A stretch of DNA of 64,000 bases from Vreelandella titanicae BH1 (GCF_000336575.1 NZ_AOPO01000010.1:1-64000), one strand, 5' to 3'; shown: positions 42,459 to 52,505, numbered from the stretch's first letter. Numbers and translations are program-made. The notes: generated by a model not told the origin, from the sequence alone.

Positions 42459-43385
42459 ATGCGCTTTTCAGCCAATTCTTTCATTGCTAAGCCCTTAATC
42501 GCTGCTTGTGCCGTATCCCTCGCGGCATTCTCCCAAGTCAGCGCTAACGAGCCTGTGGTGGTGTCATCCAAAATCGATACAGAAGGCTCTGTTCTGGGCG
42601 AGCTGATTATTCAGACCCTGGAGCGCAATGACATTGCGACCGAAAACCGCTTACAGCTGGGCGGCACTAGCGTTGTCCGCACTGCGCTTGAAGCGGGCGA
42701 GATTGACCTTTATCCAGAATACACGGGTAATGGCGCGTTCTTTTTCGATATGACCGACAGTTCAGTATGGAATAATGCAGATCAGGCTTATGAAACAGTG
42801 CGCGAGCGTGATGCGCAGCAAGGCTTGATATGGCTGCAGCCTGCCAGCGCTAATAACACTTGGGCAATGAGCGTCCGCGAGGATGTTGCCGAGGAAAATG
42901 AGCTGGTGAGTCTAGAAGATCTAGCCGCCTATTTGGCTGACGGCGGCGAGTTCAAATTTGCTGCAAGCGCTGAGTTTGTCGAGTCTTCACAAGCACTGCC
43001 CGCATTTCAGGAAGCCTACGGTTTTGAGTTGAGTGATGATCAACTGTTGGTGCTCTCTGGTGGTAATACCGCTGCTACCATGCGTGCTGCCGCCCAACAG
43101 ACCAGCGGCGTTAATGGCGCCATGACCTATGGCACGGACGGTGGCTTAAGTGCGCTGGGGCTGGTCGTGCTGGAAGATACCAAGGGCGTGCAACCGGTGT
43201 ATCAGCCTGCCCCCGTGGTGCGTGAAAGCGTACTTGAAGCCTATCCAGAAATAGAAGCGCTGCTCAATGAGGTTTTCACTAGCCTTGATCTGGTCACTCT
43301 GCAAACGCTCAATGCCGATGTCGCCGTTAACGGGCTGTCTCCATCCCAAGTGGCCAGCGACTACCTCGATTCGCTTAATAATTAA
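42459..43385 (+). CDS. Osmoprotectant ABC transporter, periplasmic binding protein (OsmF/YehZ-like)
   Basis: 308 aa. Signal peptide (about 1-29, cleavage near SANE). The type F substrate-binding fold opens with VVVSSKIDTEGSVLGELIIQ and has LYPEYTGNGAFFF, as in OsmF/YehZ. Substrates in the family are glycine betaine and related quaternary amines; the exact ligand here is not predictable. AAAAGGAAT precedes the ATG. First of four transporter genes. Confidence 0.9.
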   Translation: MRFSANSFIAKPLIAACAVSLAAFSQVSANEPVVVSSKIDTEGSVLGELIIQTLERNDIATENRLQLGGTSVVRTALEAGEIDLYPEYTGNGAFFFDMTDSSVWNNADQAYETVRERDAQQGLIWLQPASANNTWAMSVREDVAEENELVSLEDLAAYLADGGEFKFAASAEFVESSQALPAFQEAYGFELSDDQLLVLSGGNTAATMRAAAQQTSGVNGAMTYGTDGGLSALGLVVLEDTKGVQPVYQPAPVVRESVLEAYPEIEALLNEVFTSLDLVTLQTLNADVAVNGLSPSQVASDYLDSLNN

Positions 43386-43433
43386 TGCCTGGTAATCTTA
43401 TAATTTAATGCTAACGCTCGGGATAACTAATTA

Positions 43434-44633
43434 ATGTCGTTGATGGATGCACTGCCCACCCCGCGGCTTCGTTGGGAAGGGTGGCACCCTAACGTTGTGC
43501 TCGTTAGCCTGAGCCTTATTATGCTGGCTGCATTCTGGTTACTTGATGTGGTCAGCATGGCCCCCAACCGGATTGTGTTAGGGACGGGGCATGGCGCACT
43601 GGAGGCTTTTGGCTGGCCAGGTGCGCTATTGGCAACGCTATTGCTCTCCTTTATCGGTATTCTCGCGTGCCAGCCAACCCATCGTCACTACCGAGCGCTG
43701 TTAGCGGCGGTGATAGTGATCATGGCGCTAATGCCAGTGGGGTTGATGGCGAGCAGCTATTTACTGATTGACCCTGAGATGCCTCAAGCGCGTTTAGGCA
43801 TGGGAGCGGCGTATTGGGTTGTTCTGTTTGTACTGCTGCTGTGTTTAGTAGAACTACGCTTGCGCTTAAACCTCACGCGGGTATGGCCCACGCTATTGCT
43901 ATGTGGTGTCGCGCTGATGTGGTGGCTCTGTGCAGCTTTTGGGCTGGAGACGCTTGCCCTCGTTCAAGAATTTAAAGCCCGTGATCAACAGTTTCTAAGC
44001 GCCGTCGCGCAGCACATTAAGCTGGTCAGTATCGCCGTCAGTGTCAGCATTGTGCTTGGGCTGGCACTTGCCATGCTGATGCGCCGCTATGCCCGGCTGC
44101 AGAAGGGCGCGTTTGCTGTGCTCAATTTTCTTCAAACCATTCCCAGTTTGGCGCTATTCGGTCTACTGCTGGCGCCGCTAGCCTGGCTTGCCACCAACGT
44201 GCCTTTTTTAGCCCAGCTTGGCGTTAGCGGTATTGGCACTACGCCCGCCTTAATTGCACTGATTGGCTACAGCCTGCTGCCCATTGTGCGCAACACCTAT
44301 ACCGCGCTTGAACAAGTCAGTCCCGATACATTAGAAGCCGCCAAAGGCATGGGCATGCGTGCCGGGCAGCGTTTTTGGCAGGTGCGGTTACCGCTGGCGC
44401 TGCCGGTGCTGTTGGAAGGGGTGAGAATTACCACTGTTCAGGCCATTGGGCTTACCGCCGTTGCCGCTCTGATTGGTGCGGGCGGGTTAGGTACTTTTAT
44501 TTTTCAAGGCTTAGGTCAGGCCGCCATGGATATGGTGCTGCTTGGCGCACTGCCTATTTTAATGCTGGCTCTGGTGGTGGATGCGGGCTTAGGTGCCTTG
44601 GCAGAAGCGCTGCGCCCCGGAGGAACAAGATGA
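43434..44633 (+). CDS. Osmoprotectant ABC transporter permease (YehY-like)
   Basis: A 399-aa membrane protein. The N-terminal 200 residues form about five extra helices. The binding-protein-dependent permease domain follows with the coupling loop EAAKGMGMRAGQRFWQVRLPLALPVLLEGVR. The long N-terminal extension is as in E. coli YehY. The stop overlaps the ATPase start by 4 bp. Confidence 0.88.
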   Translation: MSLMDALPTPRLRWEGWHPNVVLVSLSLIMLAAFWLLDVVSMAPNRIVLGTGHGALEAFGWPGALLATLLLSFIGILACQPTHRHYRALLAAVIVIMALMPVGLMASSYLLIDPEMPQARLGMGAAYWVVLFVLLLCLVELRLRLNLTRVWPTLLLCGVALMWWLCAAFGLETLALVQEFKARDQQFLSAVAQHIKLVSIAVSVSIVLGLALAMLMRRYARLQKGAFAVLNFLQTIPSLALFGLLLAPLAWLATNVPFLAQLGVSGIGTTPALIALIGYSLLPIVRNTYTALEQVSPDTLEAAKGMGMRAGQRFWQVRLPLALPVLLEGVRITTVQAIGLTAVAALIGAGGLGTFIFQGLGQAAMDMVLLGALPILMLALVVDAGLGALAEALRPGGTR

Positions 44634-45592
44634 TCGAACTATCCCACGTATCCAAGCGGTTTGGGGATGAAACCGCGGTGGACGATATTTCTCTACGGGT
44701 GGCGAAGGGTAAATTCTGTGCGTTAGTGGGTACCTCGGGCTGTGGTAAATCGACCACCTTGCGCATGATCAATCGCTTAATTGAGCACAGCGAAGGCGAC
44801 ATCATCCTCGATGGGCAGGCGATAGACGCGTATGACCCTGTAAAACTACGTCGCCGGATTGGCTATGTGATACAGCACACCGGGCTGTTTCCCCACTGGA
44901 ACGTTGCGCGCAACATCGGTCTGGTGCCACGGTTATTGAAGTGGTCAGCAACGGACGTCCAGTCACGGGTGGCCGAGCTAATGCATTTGCTCGGTTTGCC
45001 AGTGGATGAGTTTGGGCATAAATACCCGCATCAGCTTTCAGGGGGGCAGGCGCAGCGAGTGGGTGTTGCGCGTGCCCTGGCGGCAGACCCGGATATTTTG
45101 TTGATGGATGAACCCTTCGGCGCGCTTGATCCTATTACCCGTGAAAAGCTACAGGATGAGCTGGCCAAGCTACAAGCACGGCTGCATAAAACCGTAGTGT
45201 TTGTGACCCATGATATGGATGAAGCGCTTAAGCTGGCGGATCACTTAGTGGTGATGCGCGAAGGTCGAATCGTGCAACAAGGTTCACCGCTGGCGCTATT
45301 ACAAAGCCCTGCCGACCCTTTTGTCGAGTCGCTTTTAGGTGGGCTGGAAAGAGGCCTTAAACAAGCCGCGTTAACCCGTGTGAAAGATCATATGACCTCT
45401 ATGGGGCCTACCTTGCCCGCGCAGTCGCGCATCCCTGGGACTTTCTCGCTACGTCAGGCGCTTTCCATGATGCTGCGCGATCATAGCGACCGGTTGACCG
45501 TTGTTGACCAACATGATGTGCCGGTCGGTGAGCTATCGTTGCGGAGAATTATCAAGGAGGCTCAACTGGACAATGGAAACCCGCGTGAGTAA
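44630..45592 (+). CDS. Osmoprotectant ABC transporter ATPase (YehX/OpuCA-like)
   Basis: 320 aa. Walker A GTSGCGKST, Q-loop VIQHTGLFPHWNV, signature LSGGQAQRVGVARALA, Walker B ILLMDEPFGALDP and the H-loop VTHDMDEA. A C-terminal region of about 70 residues looks like a partial CBS domain (LTVVDQHDVPVGELSLRRI), which in OpuA-type ATPases senses ionic strength. ATG at 44630 coupled to the permease stop; the longer open frame upstream is antisense-like permease sequence in another frame. Confidence 0.92.
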   Translation: MIELSHVSKRFGDETAVDDISLRVAKGKFCALVGTSGCGKSTTLRMINRLIEHSEGDIILDGQAIDAYDPVKLRRRIGYVIQHTGLFPHWNVARNIGLVPRLLKWSATDVQSRVAELMHLLGLPVDEFGHKYPHQLSGGQAQRVGVARALAADPDILLMDEPFGALDPITREKLQDELAKLQARLHKTVVFVTHDMDEALKLADHLVVMREGRIVQQGSPLALLQSPADPFVESLLGGLERGLKQAALTRVKDHMTSMGPTLPAQSRIPGTFSLRQALSMMLRDHSDRLTVVDQHDVPVGELSLRRIIKEAQLDNGNPRE

Positions 45593-46358
45593 CTCGCTAA
45601 GCGTCGCCCAGCCCCACAAAAAAGCCCCACAATGGCTATGGCCACTGCTTTGGGGGGCGCTGCTAATGATGAGCGTCTTTGCCATGTCGGCTGCCGAGCC
45701 CCTATTTCGCTGGATTGAGCCCGATGCCCGGCAAGTCATCTACGATCGCGCCGGTTTTGTCACTTTGCTAGGCCGCCACCTCTTTGTCGTCGGCATTGCA
45801 GCGGTGGTGACCATTATCGTGGGAGTCGCGGCGGGTATCGCCGTTACCCGCAGGTGGGGGAGTGATTTTCTACCACTGGTGGCCCAGTTGGCATCGCTGG
45901 GGCAAACGTTTCCCCCCGTGGCCGTCCTGGCGCTGGCGGTGCCCGTTCTGGGTTTTGGCACCCTACCGATTATTGTCGCTTTGATGCTCTATGGTTTGCT
46001 GCCTATCGTGCGCAATACCCTTGCCGGTCTGCAGGGCGTCGAAAGCGAAATTAAAACGGCGGCTCACGCGATGGGCATGAAGCCAACGCAAATCCTGTGT
46101 CAAGTTGAGCTCCCTCTGGCAGCACCGGTCATTCTGGCGGGCATCCGAACCTCGGTGACCATCAATATTGCCACTGCCGCGTTAGGGGCTACCGTGGGAG
46201 CAAGTAACCTTGGTGACCCGATTATCTCCGGCATCGTGAACGGCAATATGGCCTATGTGGTTCAAGGGGCGCTGACCATTGCATTGTTGGCCCTGACGAT
46301 TGATAGCTTGTTCGAAGTGTTGCAGCGTCAACTACGTGCGCGTATCTCTGATGACTGA
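45573..46358 (+). CDS. Osmoprotectant ABC transporter second permease (YehW-like)
   Basis: A 261-aa protein with about six helices and the coupling loop EIKTAAHAMGMKPTQILCQVELPLAAPVILAGIR. It overlaps the ATPase gene by 20 bp; AAGGAGG lies 12 bases before the ATG, a little far. A GTG at 45585 is an alternative. Two permeases with one ATPase form a heterodimeric channel as in YehYXW. Confidence 0.9.
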   Translation: METRVSNSLSVAQPHKKAPQWLWPLLWGALLMMSVFAMSAAEPLFRWIEPDARQVIYDRAGFVTLLGRHLFVVGIAAVVTIIVGVAAGIAVTRRWGSDFLPLVAQLASLGQTFPPVAVLALAVPVLGFGTLPIIVALMLYGLLPIVRNTLAGLQGVESEIKTAAHAMGMKPTQILCQVELPLAAPVILAGIRTSVTINIATAALGATVGASNLGDPIISGIVNGNMAYVVQGALTIALLALTIDSLFEVLQRQLRARISDD

Positions 46359-46537
46359 TTTTTCTGCGTTTTAACCTCTCTGCATCTTAAGTAGCATCCC
46401 TAAAGTCCTTGCCTTGCGTTATTGTCCTAAATGTTGTGGTAGATAGATGTTGCGTTGACCTATGACAGATAAATCCACTGGCATAAACGGTCAATACCAA
46501 CAACACTGCCCTCAAAAGGGGCAAAACAAGGACAATA

Positions 46538-47743
46538 ATGATGACACAGTACGTACACCAGCCGGACTTCATGACCGGCGACGAATTTTCAATTCCTACT
46601 TTCAGCCTGCTTAACCCAGAAGGTGAGCTGCATAGCGACGCTGATGAGCCCGCGCTTGAGCGTGATCACGCCCGGCGTATCTATCAGGCGATGCTGGCCA
46701 CGCGTATTCTCGATGAACGTATGATGGCTGCTCAGCGCCAGGGGCGGTTGAGCTTTTATATGCAGTGTACCGGGGAAGAGGCCGCTGTAGTGGGCGCCAC
46801 TGCTGCGCTAAATGACGCCGATATGATTATGGCCCAGTACCGCGAGCAGGGCGCTTTAATGTATCGCGGCTTCTCGATCGACGAATTCATGAATCAGCTG
46901 TTCGGCAACGAGCTGGACTACGGCAAAGGCCGCCAAATGCCGATTCACTATGGGTCGCGCAAGCTGCACTACATGACCATCTCGTCCCCCTTAGCGACTC
47001 AGATTCCTCAGGCCACGGGCTACGCCTACGGCCAAAAATTGGCTGGTAACGGTCACTGCACGTTAACGTTTTTTGGTGAAGGCGCCGCCTCCGAGGGAGA
47101 CTTCCACGCCGCGCTGAATATGGCCTCAGTGCATCAGGTGCCGGTGATATTCTTCTGCCGTAACAATGGCTATGCCATTTCCACGCCTGCCGTCGAGCAG
47201 TTTGCCGCCGACGGTATCGCCCCCCGAGCCTTTGGCTACCACATGCACGTGATCCGGGTAGATGGTAACGATGTGCTGGCGGTCTACGAAGCGACGCGGC
47301 AGGCACGCAAGATCGCCGTTGAGAAAAATCAGCCGGTATTGATCGAGGCCATGAGCTATCGCCTTGCCGCGCACTCCTCTTCCGACGACCCCTCTGGCTA
47401 TCGCTCGAAAGATGAGGAGGAAGTGTGGCGCGCCAAAGACCCACTGCTGCGGCTGCAAAAATGGCTCTTGAAGAAACAGTGGTGGAGCGAAGAGGAGGAG
47501 GCTACCCAGCAGGAAACCCTGCGCCGTGAAGTACTGGAAACCATGAAGCGGGCTGAGAAGCGCTCATCGCCGCCGCTAGAGAGCCTGATCAGCGATGTGT
47601 ATGCCGATATAACCCCATCGCTGCAGCGCCAATTCGATCAGTTAAAACGCCATATCCGTCGCTACCCAGAGGCTTATCCCCGCGGGGCGCAGTCGTTGGA
47701 TTTAGACGTGGGCACCGAGACTGATACTCAGGGAGAGGCGTAA
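46538..47743 (+). CDS. bkdA1: Branched-chain 2-oxoacid dehydrogenase E1 component, alpha subunit
   Basis: 401 aa, thiamine diphosphate-dependent. The TPP/Mg motif runs from [15 protein letters not shown] to RNNGYAIST. The loop [16 protein letters not shown] (H279, S280-S282) corresponds to the phosphorylation loop of mitochondrial E1-alpha, whose serines are targets of BCKD kinase. With E1-beta and E2 it decarboxylates 2-oxo acids from Val, Leu and Ile. The 179 bases before it contain no clear promoter or regulator site. ATG at 46538 or 46541. Confidence 0.93.
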   Translation: MMTQYVHQPDFMTGDEFSIPTFSLLNPEGELHSDADEPALERDHARRIYQAMLATRILDERMMAAQRQGRLSFYMQCTGEEAAVVGATAALNDADMIMAQYREQGALMYRGFSIDEFMNQLFGNELDYGKGRQMPIHYGSRKLHYMTISSPLATQIPQATGYAYGQKLAGNGHCTLTFFGEGAASEGDFHAALNMASVHQVPVIFFCRNNGYAISTPAVEQFAADGIAPRAFGYHMHVIRVDGNDVLAVYEATRQARKIAVEKNQPVLIEAMSYRLAAHSSSDDPSGYRSKDEEEVWRAKDPLLRLQKWLLKKQWWSEEEEATQQETLRREVLETMKRAEKRSSPPLESLISDVYADITPSLQRQFDQLKRHIRRYPEAYPRGAQSLDLDVGTETDTQGEA

Positions 47744-47744
47744 C

Positions 47745-48722
47745 ATGGCTACCATGAACATGCTCCAGGCAATTAATAATGCACTGGATATCGCCATGGC
47801 AGAGGATGAAAAAGTCATCTGCTTTGGTGAAGATGTGGGTATTTTTGGCGGCGTATTTCGGGCCACCAGTCACCTGCAGGAGAAGTACGGCAAAGCGCGC
47901 TGTTTCAATACGCCACTTGTCGAACAGGGCATTATCGGCTTTGCCAATGGCTTGGCGGCCCAGGGCTCGGTGCCTGTGGCAGAAATACAGTTTGCCGACT
48001 ATATCTTTCCGGCGTTTGACCAGATCGTTAACGAAACCGCCAAGTTCCGGTACCGCTCAGGCGATCTGTTTAACGTTGGTGGTTTGACGATTCGCACTCC
48101 TTACGGTGGCGGTATCGCTGGTGGCCTTTATCACTCTCAATCACCGGAAGCTTATTTCACCCATACACCTGGATTAAAGGTGGTGGTGCCGCGCAACCCA
48201 TACCAGGCTAAAGGGCTACTGCTTGCCGCTATTCGCGACCCGGATCCGGTGCTTTTTCTGGAGCCTAAGCGTCTTTATCGTGCTTCAGTCGGTGAAGTGC
48301 CCGAAGAGGATTACCAGCTTCCCATTGGCGAAGCCGAAATCACCAAGGAGGGCACGGATATTACCGTGGTAGGCTGGGGCGCGCAGATGGAGGTGATCGG
48401 CAAAGCGGTCGAGCTAGCCGAAGAGCAGGGCATCGCCTGTGAAGTGATCGACCTGCGCTCACTGCTGCCCTGGGATGCGGATACGGTGGCTGAATCGGTG
48501 TTAAAAACCGGCCGACTGGTGGTGAGCCATGAAGCCCCGTTAACCGGTGGCTTTGCCGGTGAAATCGCTGCCACTATTCAAGAGCGTTGTTTTCTCTACC
48601 TGGAATCGCCCATTGCCCGGGTGACGGGTCTGGATACGCCTTTTCCACTGGTGCTGGAAAAAGAGTATCTGCCTGATCACCTGAAGATTTTTGAAGCGAT
48701 TCGCGAAAGCGTCAACTTTTAG
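47745..48722 (+). CDS. bkdA2: Branched-chain 2-oxoacid dehydrogenase E1 component, beta subunit
   Basis: A 325-aa transketolase-like subunit: [63 protein letters not shown] and [11 protein letters not shown]. It begins two bases after the alpha stop with GGGAGAGG as ribosome-binding site. Forms the alpha2-beta2 E1. Confidence 0.94.
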   Translation: MATMNMLQAINNALDIAMAEDEKVICFGEDVGIFGGVFRATSHLQEKYGKARCFNTPLVEQGIIGFANGLAAQGSVPVAEIQFADYIFPAFDQIVNETAKFRYRSGDLFNVGGLTIRTPYGGGIAGGLYHSQSPEAYFTHTPGLKVVVPRNPYQAKGLLLAAIRDPDPVLFLEPKRLYRASVGEVPEEDYQLPIGEAEITKEGTDITVVGWGAQMEVIGKAVELAEEQGIACEVIDLRSLLPWDADTVAESVLKTGRLVVSHEAPLTGGFAGEIAATIQERCFLYLESPIARVTGLDTPFPLVLEKEYLPDHLKIFEAIRESVNF

Positions 48723-48760
48723 TGGCTATTAATGCCTAAGTACGCATGGGGAGAAAAACA

Positions 48761-50014
48761 ATGAGCGATTTTTTATTGCCTGATATTGGCGAAGGCATCG
48801 TCGAGTGTGAAGTCGTCGAATGGCGCGTCGCTGAAGGCGATCAAATTGAAGAAGATCAGCCTATCGTTGAAGTCATGACCGACAAGGCGCTGGTGGAGAT
48901 TACCGCCCCCGAAGCCGGTGTGGTGACCAAACTGTATGTGGCCCAGGGCCAAATTGCCAAAGTGCATGCGCCGCTGTATGCCTATCAAGTGGATGGGGCT
49001 AGTAACAATAATAGTGAGGCCGAACCAGACGGTGCGCAATCGGCCGCCAGTGAAAAGCCAATGGCACAGACGACAGAATCGTCCAACCCTACAGGTATTC
49101 CGGCTGCTGGCCGCTTATATGACAAGGTGCCAGCCAGCCCCGCCGTTAGACGCCTAGTGCGTGAACACTCTCTACAGCTCGCGGAGATCGCTGGCAGCGG
49201 CAAAGACGGTCGGGTGCTAAAAGAGGACGTGTTGGCGCATCTGGATCAAGCACTCCAAGCTTCAGCTTCATCTAGCCAAACCGTTGTTAACAACCAAGCT
49301 GAAACTCAGGCACCCAGAGTGGAGCCCCTCCGCGGTGTGCGGGCGGTCATGGCCAAGCGCATGGTCGAGGCAGCCAGCACCATTCCCCATTTTCACTACG
49401 GTGAAGAGATCGACGTTACTGCACTGTTGGCGCTGCGGGAGCGCTTAAAGCCGCTAGCCGAGGCTCAGGGCGAACGGCTGACGCTAATGCCGTTTTTTAT
49501 GAAAGCCATGGCGCTAGCCGTCGCCGAAGAGCCTATCGTTAATGCCCAGTTAAATGCGGCTGGGGATGAGCTGCACTACTACCCCCATTGTAATATCGGT
49601 ATGGCGGTGGATAGCAAAGCGGGTTTGATGGTGCCCAATGTCAAAAACGTTGAGCGCTTAACCCTGTTGGAAATTGCCCGGGAAGTCGGCCGGCTAACCA
49701 CCTCGGCGCGGGAGGGGCGGGTTGATCAGGCGGATCTAAAAGGCGGCACCATTAGTATTTCCAATATTGGGGCGTTGGGAGGTACCTACGCCGCGCCTAT
49801 CATTAACGCCCCCGAGGCCGCTATTGTGGCGATTGGTAAAACCCAGTGGCTACCACGCTTTGATGAGCAGGGTGCGGTACAGCGCCGGGCGATCATGACC
49901 ATCACCTGGGCGGGCGATCACCGTTTTATCGACGGCGGTACCATTGCGCGTTTCTGTAATGCCTGGAAGGGCTTTCTCGAAGCCCCAGAGACCATGCTGC
50001 TTCACTTAGGCTAG
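48761..50014 (+). CDS. bkdB: Branched-chain 2-oxoacid dehydrogenase E2 (lipoamide acyltransferase)
   Basis: 417 aa. Lipoyl domain (1-78) with K42 in VMTDKALVEI, a Ser/Asn/Glu-rich linker, E3/E1-binding domain (about 123-161, VPASPAVRRLVREHSL), second linker, and catalytic domain ending with GDHRFIDGG (active-site His near 387). ATG at 48761 with GGGGAG; the in-frame ATG at 48746 overlaps that site. No E3 (lpd) gene follows; a kinase-like gene does. Confidence 0.93.
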   Translation: MSDFLLPDIGEGIVECEVVEWRVAEGDQIEEDQPIVEVMTDKALVEITAPEAGVVTKLYVAQGQIAKVHAPLYAYQVDGASNNNSEAEPDGAQSAASEKPMAQTTESSNPTGIPAAGRLYDKVPASPAVRRLVREHSLQLAEIAGSGKDGRVLKEDVLAHLDQALQASASSSQTVVNNQAETQAPRVEPLRGVRAVMAKRMVEAASTIPHFHYGEEIDVTALLALRERLKPLAEAQGERLTLMPFFMKAMALAVAEEPIVNAQLNAAGDELHYYPHCNIGMAVDSKAGLMVPNVKNVERLTLLEIAREVGRLTTSAREGRVDQADLKGGTISISNIGALGGTYAAPIINAPEAAIVAIGKTQWLPRFDEQGAVQRRAIMTITWAGDHRFIDGGTIARFCNAWKGFLEAPETMLLHLG

Positions 50015-50029
50015 CAAGCAAGGTGACTT

Positions 50030-51877
50030 ATGTCCCAGGCACCGCTTCAGCAGTTTTATATACCTGAAGAGCAGTCGGTCTATCTGCTGAGCCATCACGA
50101 TGCCCGTAAGCTTAAAGACTGGGTAGCGCTATGCCAGGCGCAGCTCTCCCAGTTGGGCTATCAGGGCATCGAGCTCATTGGCAAGGGTGCCTACGGTTTT
50201 GTATTTGCCGGCAGCACCGTCCACCAAGGCGCTAAAGCGCATTATGTCTTTAAATTCTCCCGCATTACCCTACCTGTGCACTTGCAGGAGCGCCTCGAAG
50301 AAGAGGCGTTTATGCTGGAACAGGTGTCCCATCCACGCATTCCAGGTCTTATTGCTTACCAGCGCTCCCGGGGGCAGTCCATTCTGGTAATGGAGCGTGC
50401 CCCCGGCTGGAATTTAGAGCAGGTATCGCTTAAGCAGGGGCGCCTCTCTCCACGCTTGATTGTGCGCATTGCGGCGCAGTTGGCCGACATCCTGCTTGCC
50501 CTGCGGCGGGAGTCAGGGTCCCAGGCACGTCCGGTGGTGCATGGCGATATTAAGCCTTCTAACTTGGTGTATGACGCCGAGCAGGAGTCTATTGCGTTAA
50601 TCGACTGGGGCTCATCGGTATTTGCCCAACTAGACGCGCAACTGCAGTTTGTGGGCGCCAACGTGATGGAGCTGATGTCGGACAATTTGCAGCAAACCAA
50701 TGCCCGCCTGGGCGATGTTTACTTTATCGGCGAAGAGCAGTTGAACGGCGCACTGTCATCGCCGCGATTCGACGAGCAGGGCGCGGCGGGTACCCTGTAT
50801 GCGCTGGCGTCGGCGCAGTCGTGTCGATTTGGCCATCGGGCGATTCCCGCCAGTTCGCTGGGGTTGCCGATGGAGTTTGCCCGCACCCTGGATGGCATGC
50901 TCGACCCCGACCCTCAGGTACGGCGCAAAGCGGGCGACTACTTTTTAAAAAACATGCCGCGAATGGCCAGGGTAGTAATGATCGATCTGCCCACATCGCT
51001 CAGTGTCCCGCTGGTACCGGTATGGGCGCGTCCTGCGCATCAGGAGATCGATACCGTGGTATATAGCTCGCGCAAAGCCTTTCTACGCGAAGCGAATGCA
51101 CAGGAAACCCTGAATGATGTCAATGATGTGCAGTTAGACCGCTACTACAAGCAGTTTATGCAGGGTATGGGGGAAACCGAAAAAGCCTTTTTGGCGTCGG
51201 TGAGCCGCCTGGGCAAATATCCGGTGGTAGGGGGATTGGCGGTTCGCTGGGAGCGTGAGGGTGTGTATATCGATTCGTCGTTAAATTTACACGACCCTAC
51301 GCTGAAGCCCGCCTTTATTGAAGCGGTCAATAATATGGTGCACTTGGCGCGGGCGATTCATCGTCAGGGCGTGTTTAAAAGCTGCTTGTTTAATGCCCGC
51401 CAAACACTGCACTTAGAACGTACTTCCGTGGATGAAGCCTTCGTTAGCGAACCCAGCATGGCGATAGGCTATGAGTTGAGCGCAGTACCGGAGCTTGAAG
51501 ATCGCACCCGTCAGCACAGCTACTTCGAAGATGGCCCCGACCCAGAAGAGCTATTGGTGCTGCCCGAGGCGATTATGCATGTGCTGCAGCAGCTCAATGA
51601 CATTCACCATACCGGCATGATCATTTTTGAAGCGCTGCCACAACACCTCAAAATACATAGCTACTATCGTCTGCTGGATCCGGCTCGAGAGGACGAGTTC
51701 CGCACGCTGCTGGCGCGCATTCTCGCCTCGGTAGACCAAATCGAGGGCCTAGGCGTCTCGGGCTACATGAAAATGCCCTACAAGGATACCCGCTACTTTG
51801 CGCACCTGGAAAGCCAGCCAGAACGCTACTACCCCCGCGACCCGCGGGAGTATGCCCGCAGGGCAACCACTTCTTAA
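50030..51877 (+). CDS. Serine/threonine-kinase-like protein downstream of the bkd genes
   Basis: A 615-aa protein with a eukaryotic-type kinase domain (about 45-310): Gly-rich loop GKGAYGFVF (51-59), K75 in VFKFS, a helix-C Glu near 91-93, catalytic loop HGDIKPSN (H171, D173, K175, N178) and DWG (192-194) for DFG. All key residues are present, so it is predicted active. The remaining 300 residues are of no family I recognise, and I see no transmembrane segment. It starts 15 bases after bkdB, so is probably cotranscribed. The substrate is unknown. Confidence 0.8.
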   Translation: MSQAPLQQFYIPEEQSVYLLSHHDARKLKDWVALCQAQLSQLGYQGIELIGKGAYGFVFAGSTVHQGAKAHYVFKFSRITLPVHLQERLEEEAFMLEQVSHPRIPGLIAYQRSRGQSILVMERAPGWNLEQVSLKQGRLSPRLIVRIAAQLADILLALRRESGSQARPVVHGDIKPSNLVYDAEQESIALIDWGSSVFAQLDAQLQFVGANVMELMSDNLQQTNARLGDVYFIGEEQLNGALSSPRFDEQGAAGTLYALASAQSCRFGHRAIPASSLGLPMEFARTLDGMLDPDPQVRRKAGDYFLKNMPRMARVVMIDLPTSLSVPLVPVWARPAHQEIDTVVYSSRKAFLREANAQETLNDVNDVQLDRYYKQFMQGMGETEKAFLASVSRLGKYPVVGGLAVRWEREGVYIDSSLNLHDPTLKPAFIEAVNNMVHLARAIHRQGVFKSCLFNARQTLHLERTSVDEAFVSEPSMAIGYELSAVPELEDRTRQHSYFEDGPDPEELLVLPEAIMHVLQQLNDIHHTGMIIFEALPQHLKIHSYYRLLDPAREDEFRTLLARILASVDQIEGLGVSGYMKMPYKDTRYFAHLESQPERYYPRDPREYARRATTS

Positions 51878-51887
51878 CTATGCTGAC

Positions 51888-52505
51888 TTAGTCAATGGTG
51901 GCTTCCTGTTGATTGGCCAGCCAGTTGACCAACTGCTCAGTAAGTTCGTCGCTAGCAGCACCAAATGCATCAACCACATCAGGAATATCAGTGCTTATAG
52001 ATTGCGCGCTGGTGGTAAAGCTCTGAGTAGCGATTGAAGCGTGGTTTTGAGTGCTGACGAGCTGAACATCGAGCTGAACCTTCACCGTGGGCGGACGGGT
52101 AGCGTAGTCGCTCTGAAAGTGACGTAGTTCACTCAGTAGCAATAGCTCGGAAGGCAGGCTATCGCTACCCACGCTGGCGAATAGGCGGCTCTGCTGTAAC
52201 CCAGTGATCAAGCGCGATTGGAGTAAAGCAGAGGCATTCTCTTGCCAGCGGGCACCTTCGTAGACATTAACAATATTGCCCTCCGGGTAGACTAAAATGC
52301 GGTTGCTACTCAGTAAATGCCCCGCCTGTGGGGCCGCCACCGCCAGGCGTTGGCGGGTGGTCATAGAATCTGATGTGACGGGCTGTATATCGCTACTGGG
52401 CAGACGATACAGGGTCGCTGGCTCACTTTCGGGCAATATTGAGCAGCCACTGCTGAGTAGCAGCGCAGCGCTAACTAAAGCGATGGCGGTGGAGCGTAAT
52501 GTCAT
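51888..52505 (-). CDS. ABC-type transport auxiliary lipoprotein (PqiC/ABC_trans_aux family)
   Basis: 205 aa. Signal peptide with lipobox SSGC (Cys about 21), then a beta-rich domain with ATLYRLPSS, RILVYPEGNIVNVYEGARW and LQLDVQLV-like strands typical of the family. It sits in the outer membrane or periplasm and would pair with the MCE protein encoded upstream. The start overlaps that gene's stop by 4 bp. Convergent with the kinase gene, 10 bases apart. Confidence 0.83.
   Translation of the reverse strand: MTLRSTAIALVSAALLLSSGCSILPESEPATLYRLPSSDIQPVTSDSMTTRQRLAVAAPQAGHLLSSNRILVYPEGNIVNVYEGARWQENASALLQSRLITGLQQSRLFASVGSDSLPSELLLLSELRHFQSDYATRPPTVKVQLDVQLVSTQNHASIATQSFTTSAQSISTDIPDVVDAFGAASDELTEQLVNWLANQQEATID

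Noticed and set aside
44375..44629. 85-codon N-terminal extension of the osmoprotectant ATPase
   Set aside because: The extension overlaps the permease gene in another frame; the ATG at 44630, coupled to the permease stop, gives the family N-terminus.
46455..46494. TTGACC and GGTCAA half-sites before the bkd genes, and a possible sigma-54 site at TGGCAT
   Set aside because: Half-sites are 28 bases apart with no symmetry between them; the sigma-54 -12 element (TTGC) is absent.
46387..46572. 61-codon minus-strand frame upstream of E1-alpha
   Set aside because: Hydrophobic by chance; overlaps the E1-alpha start and has no ribosome-binding site or family resemblance.
46887..47444. 185-codon minus-strand open frame inside the E1-alpha gene
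   Set aside because: Arg/Ser-rich antisense shadow of a GC-rich conserved gene, with no ribosome-binding site.
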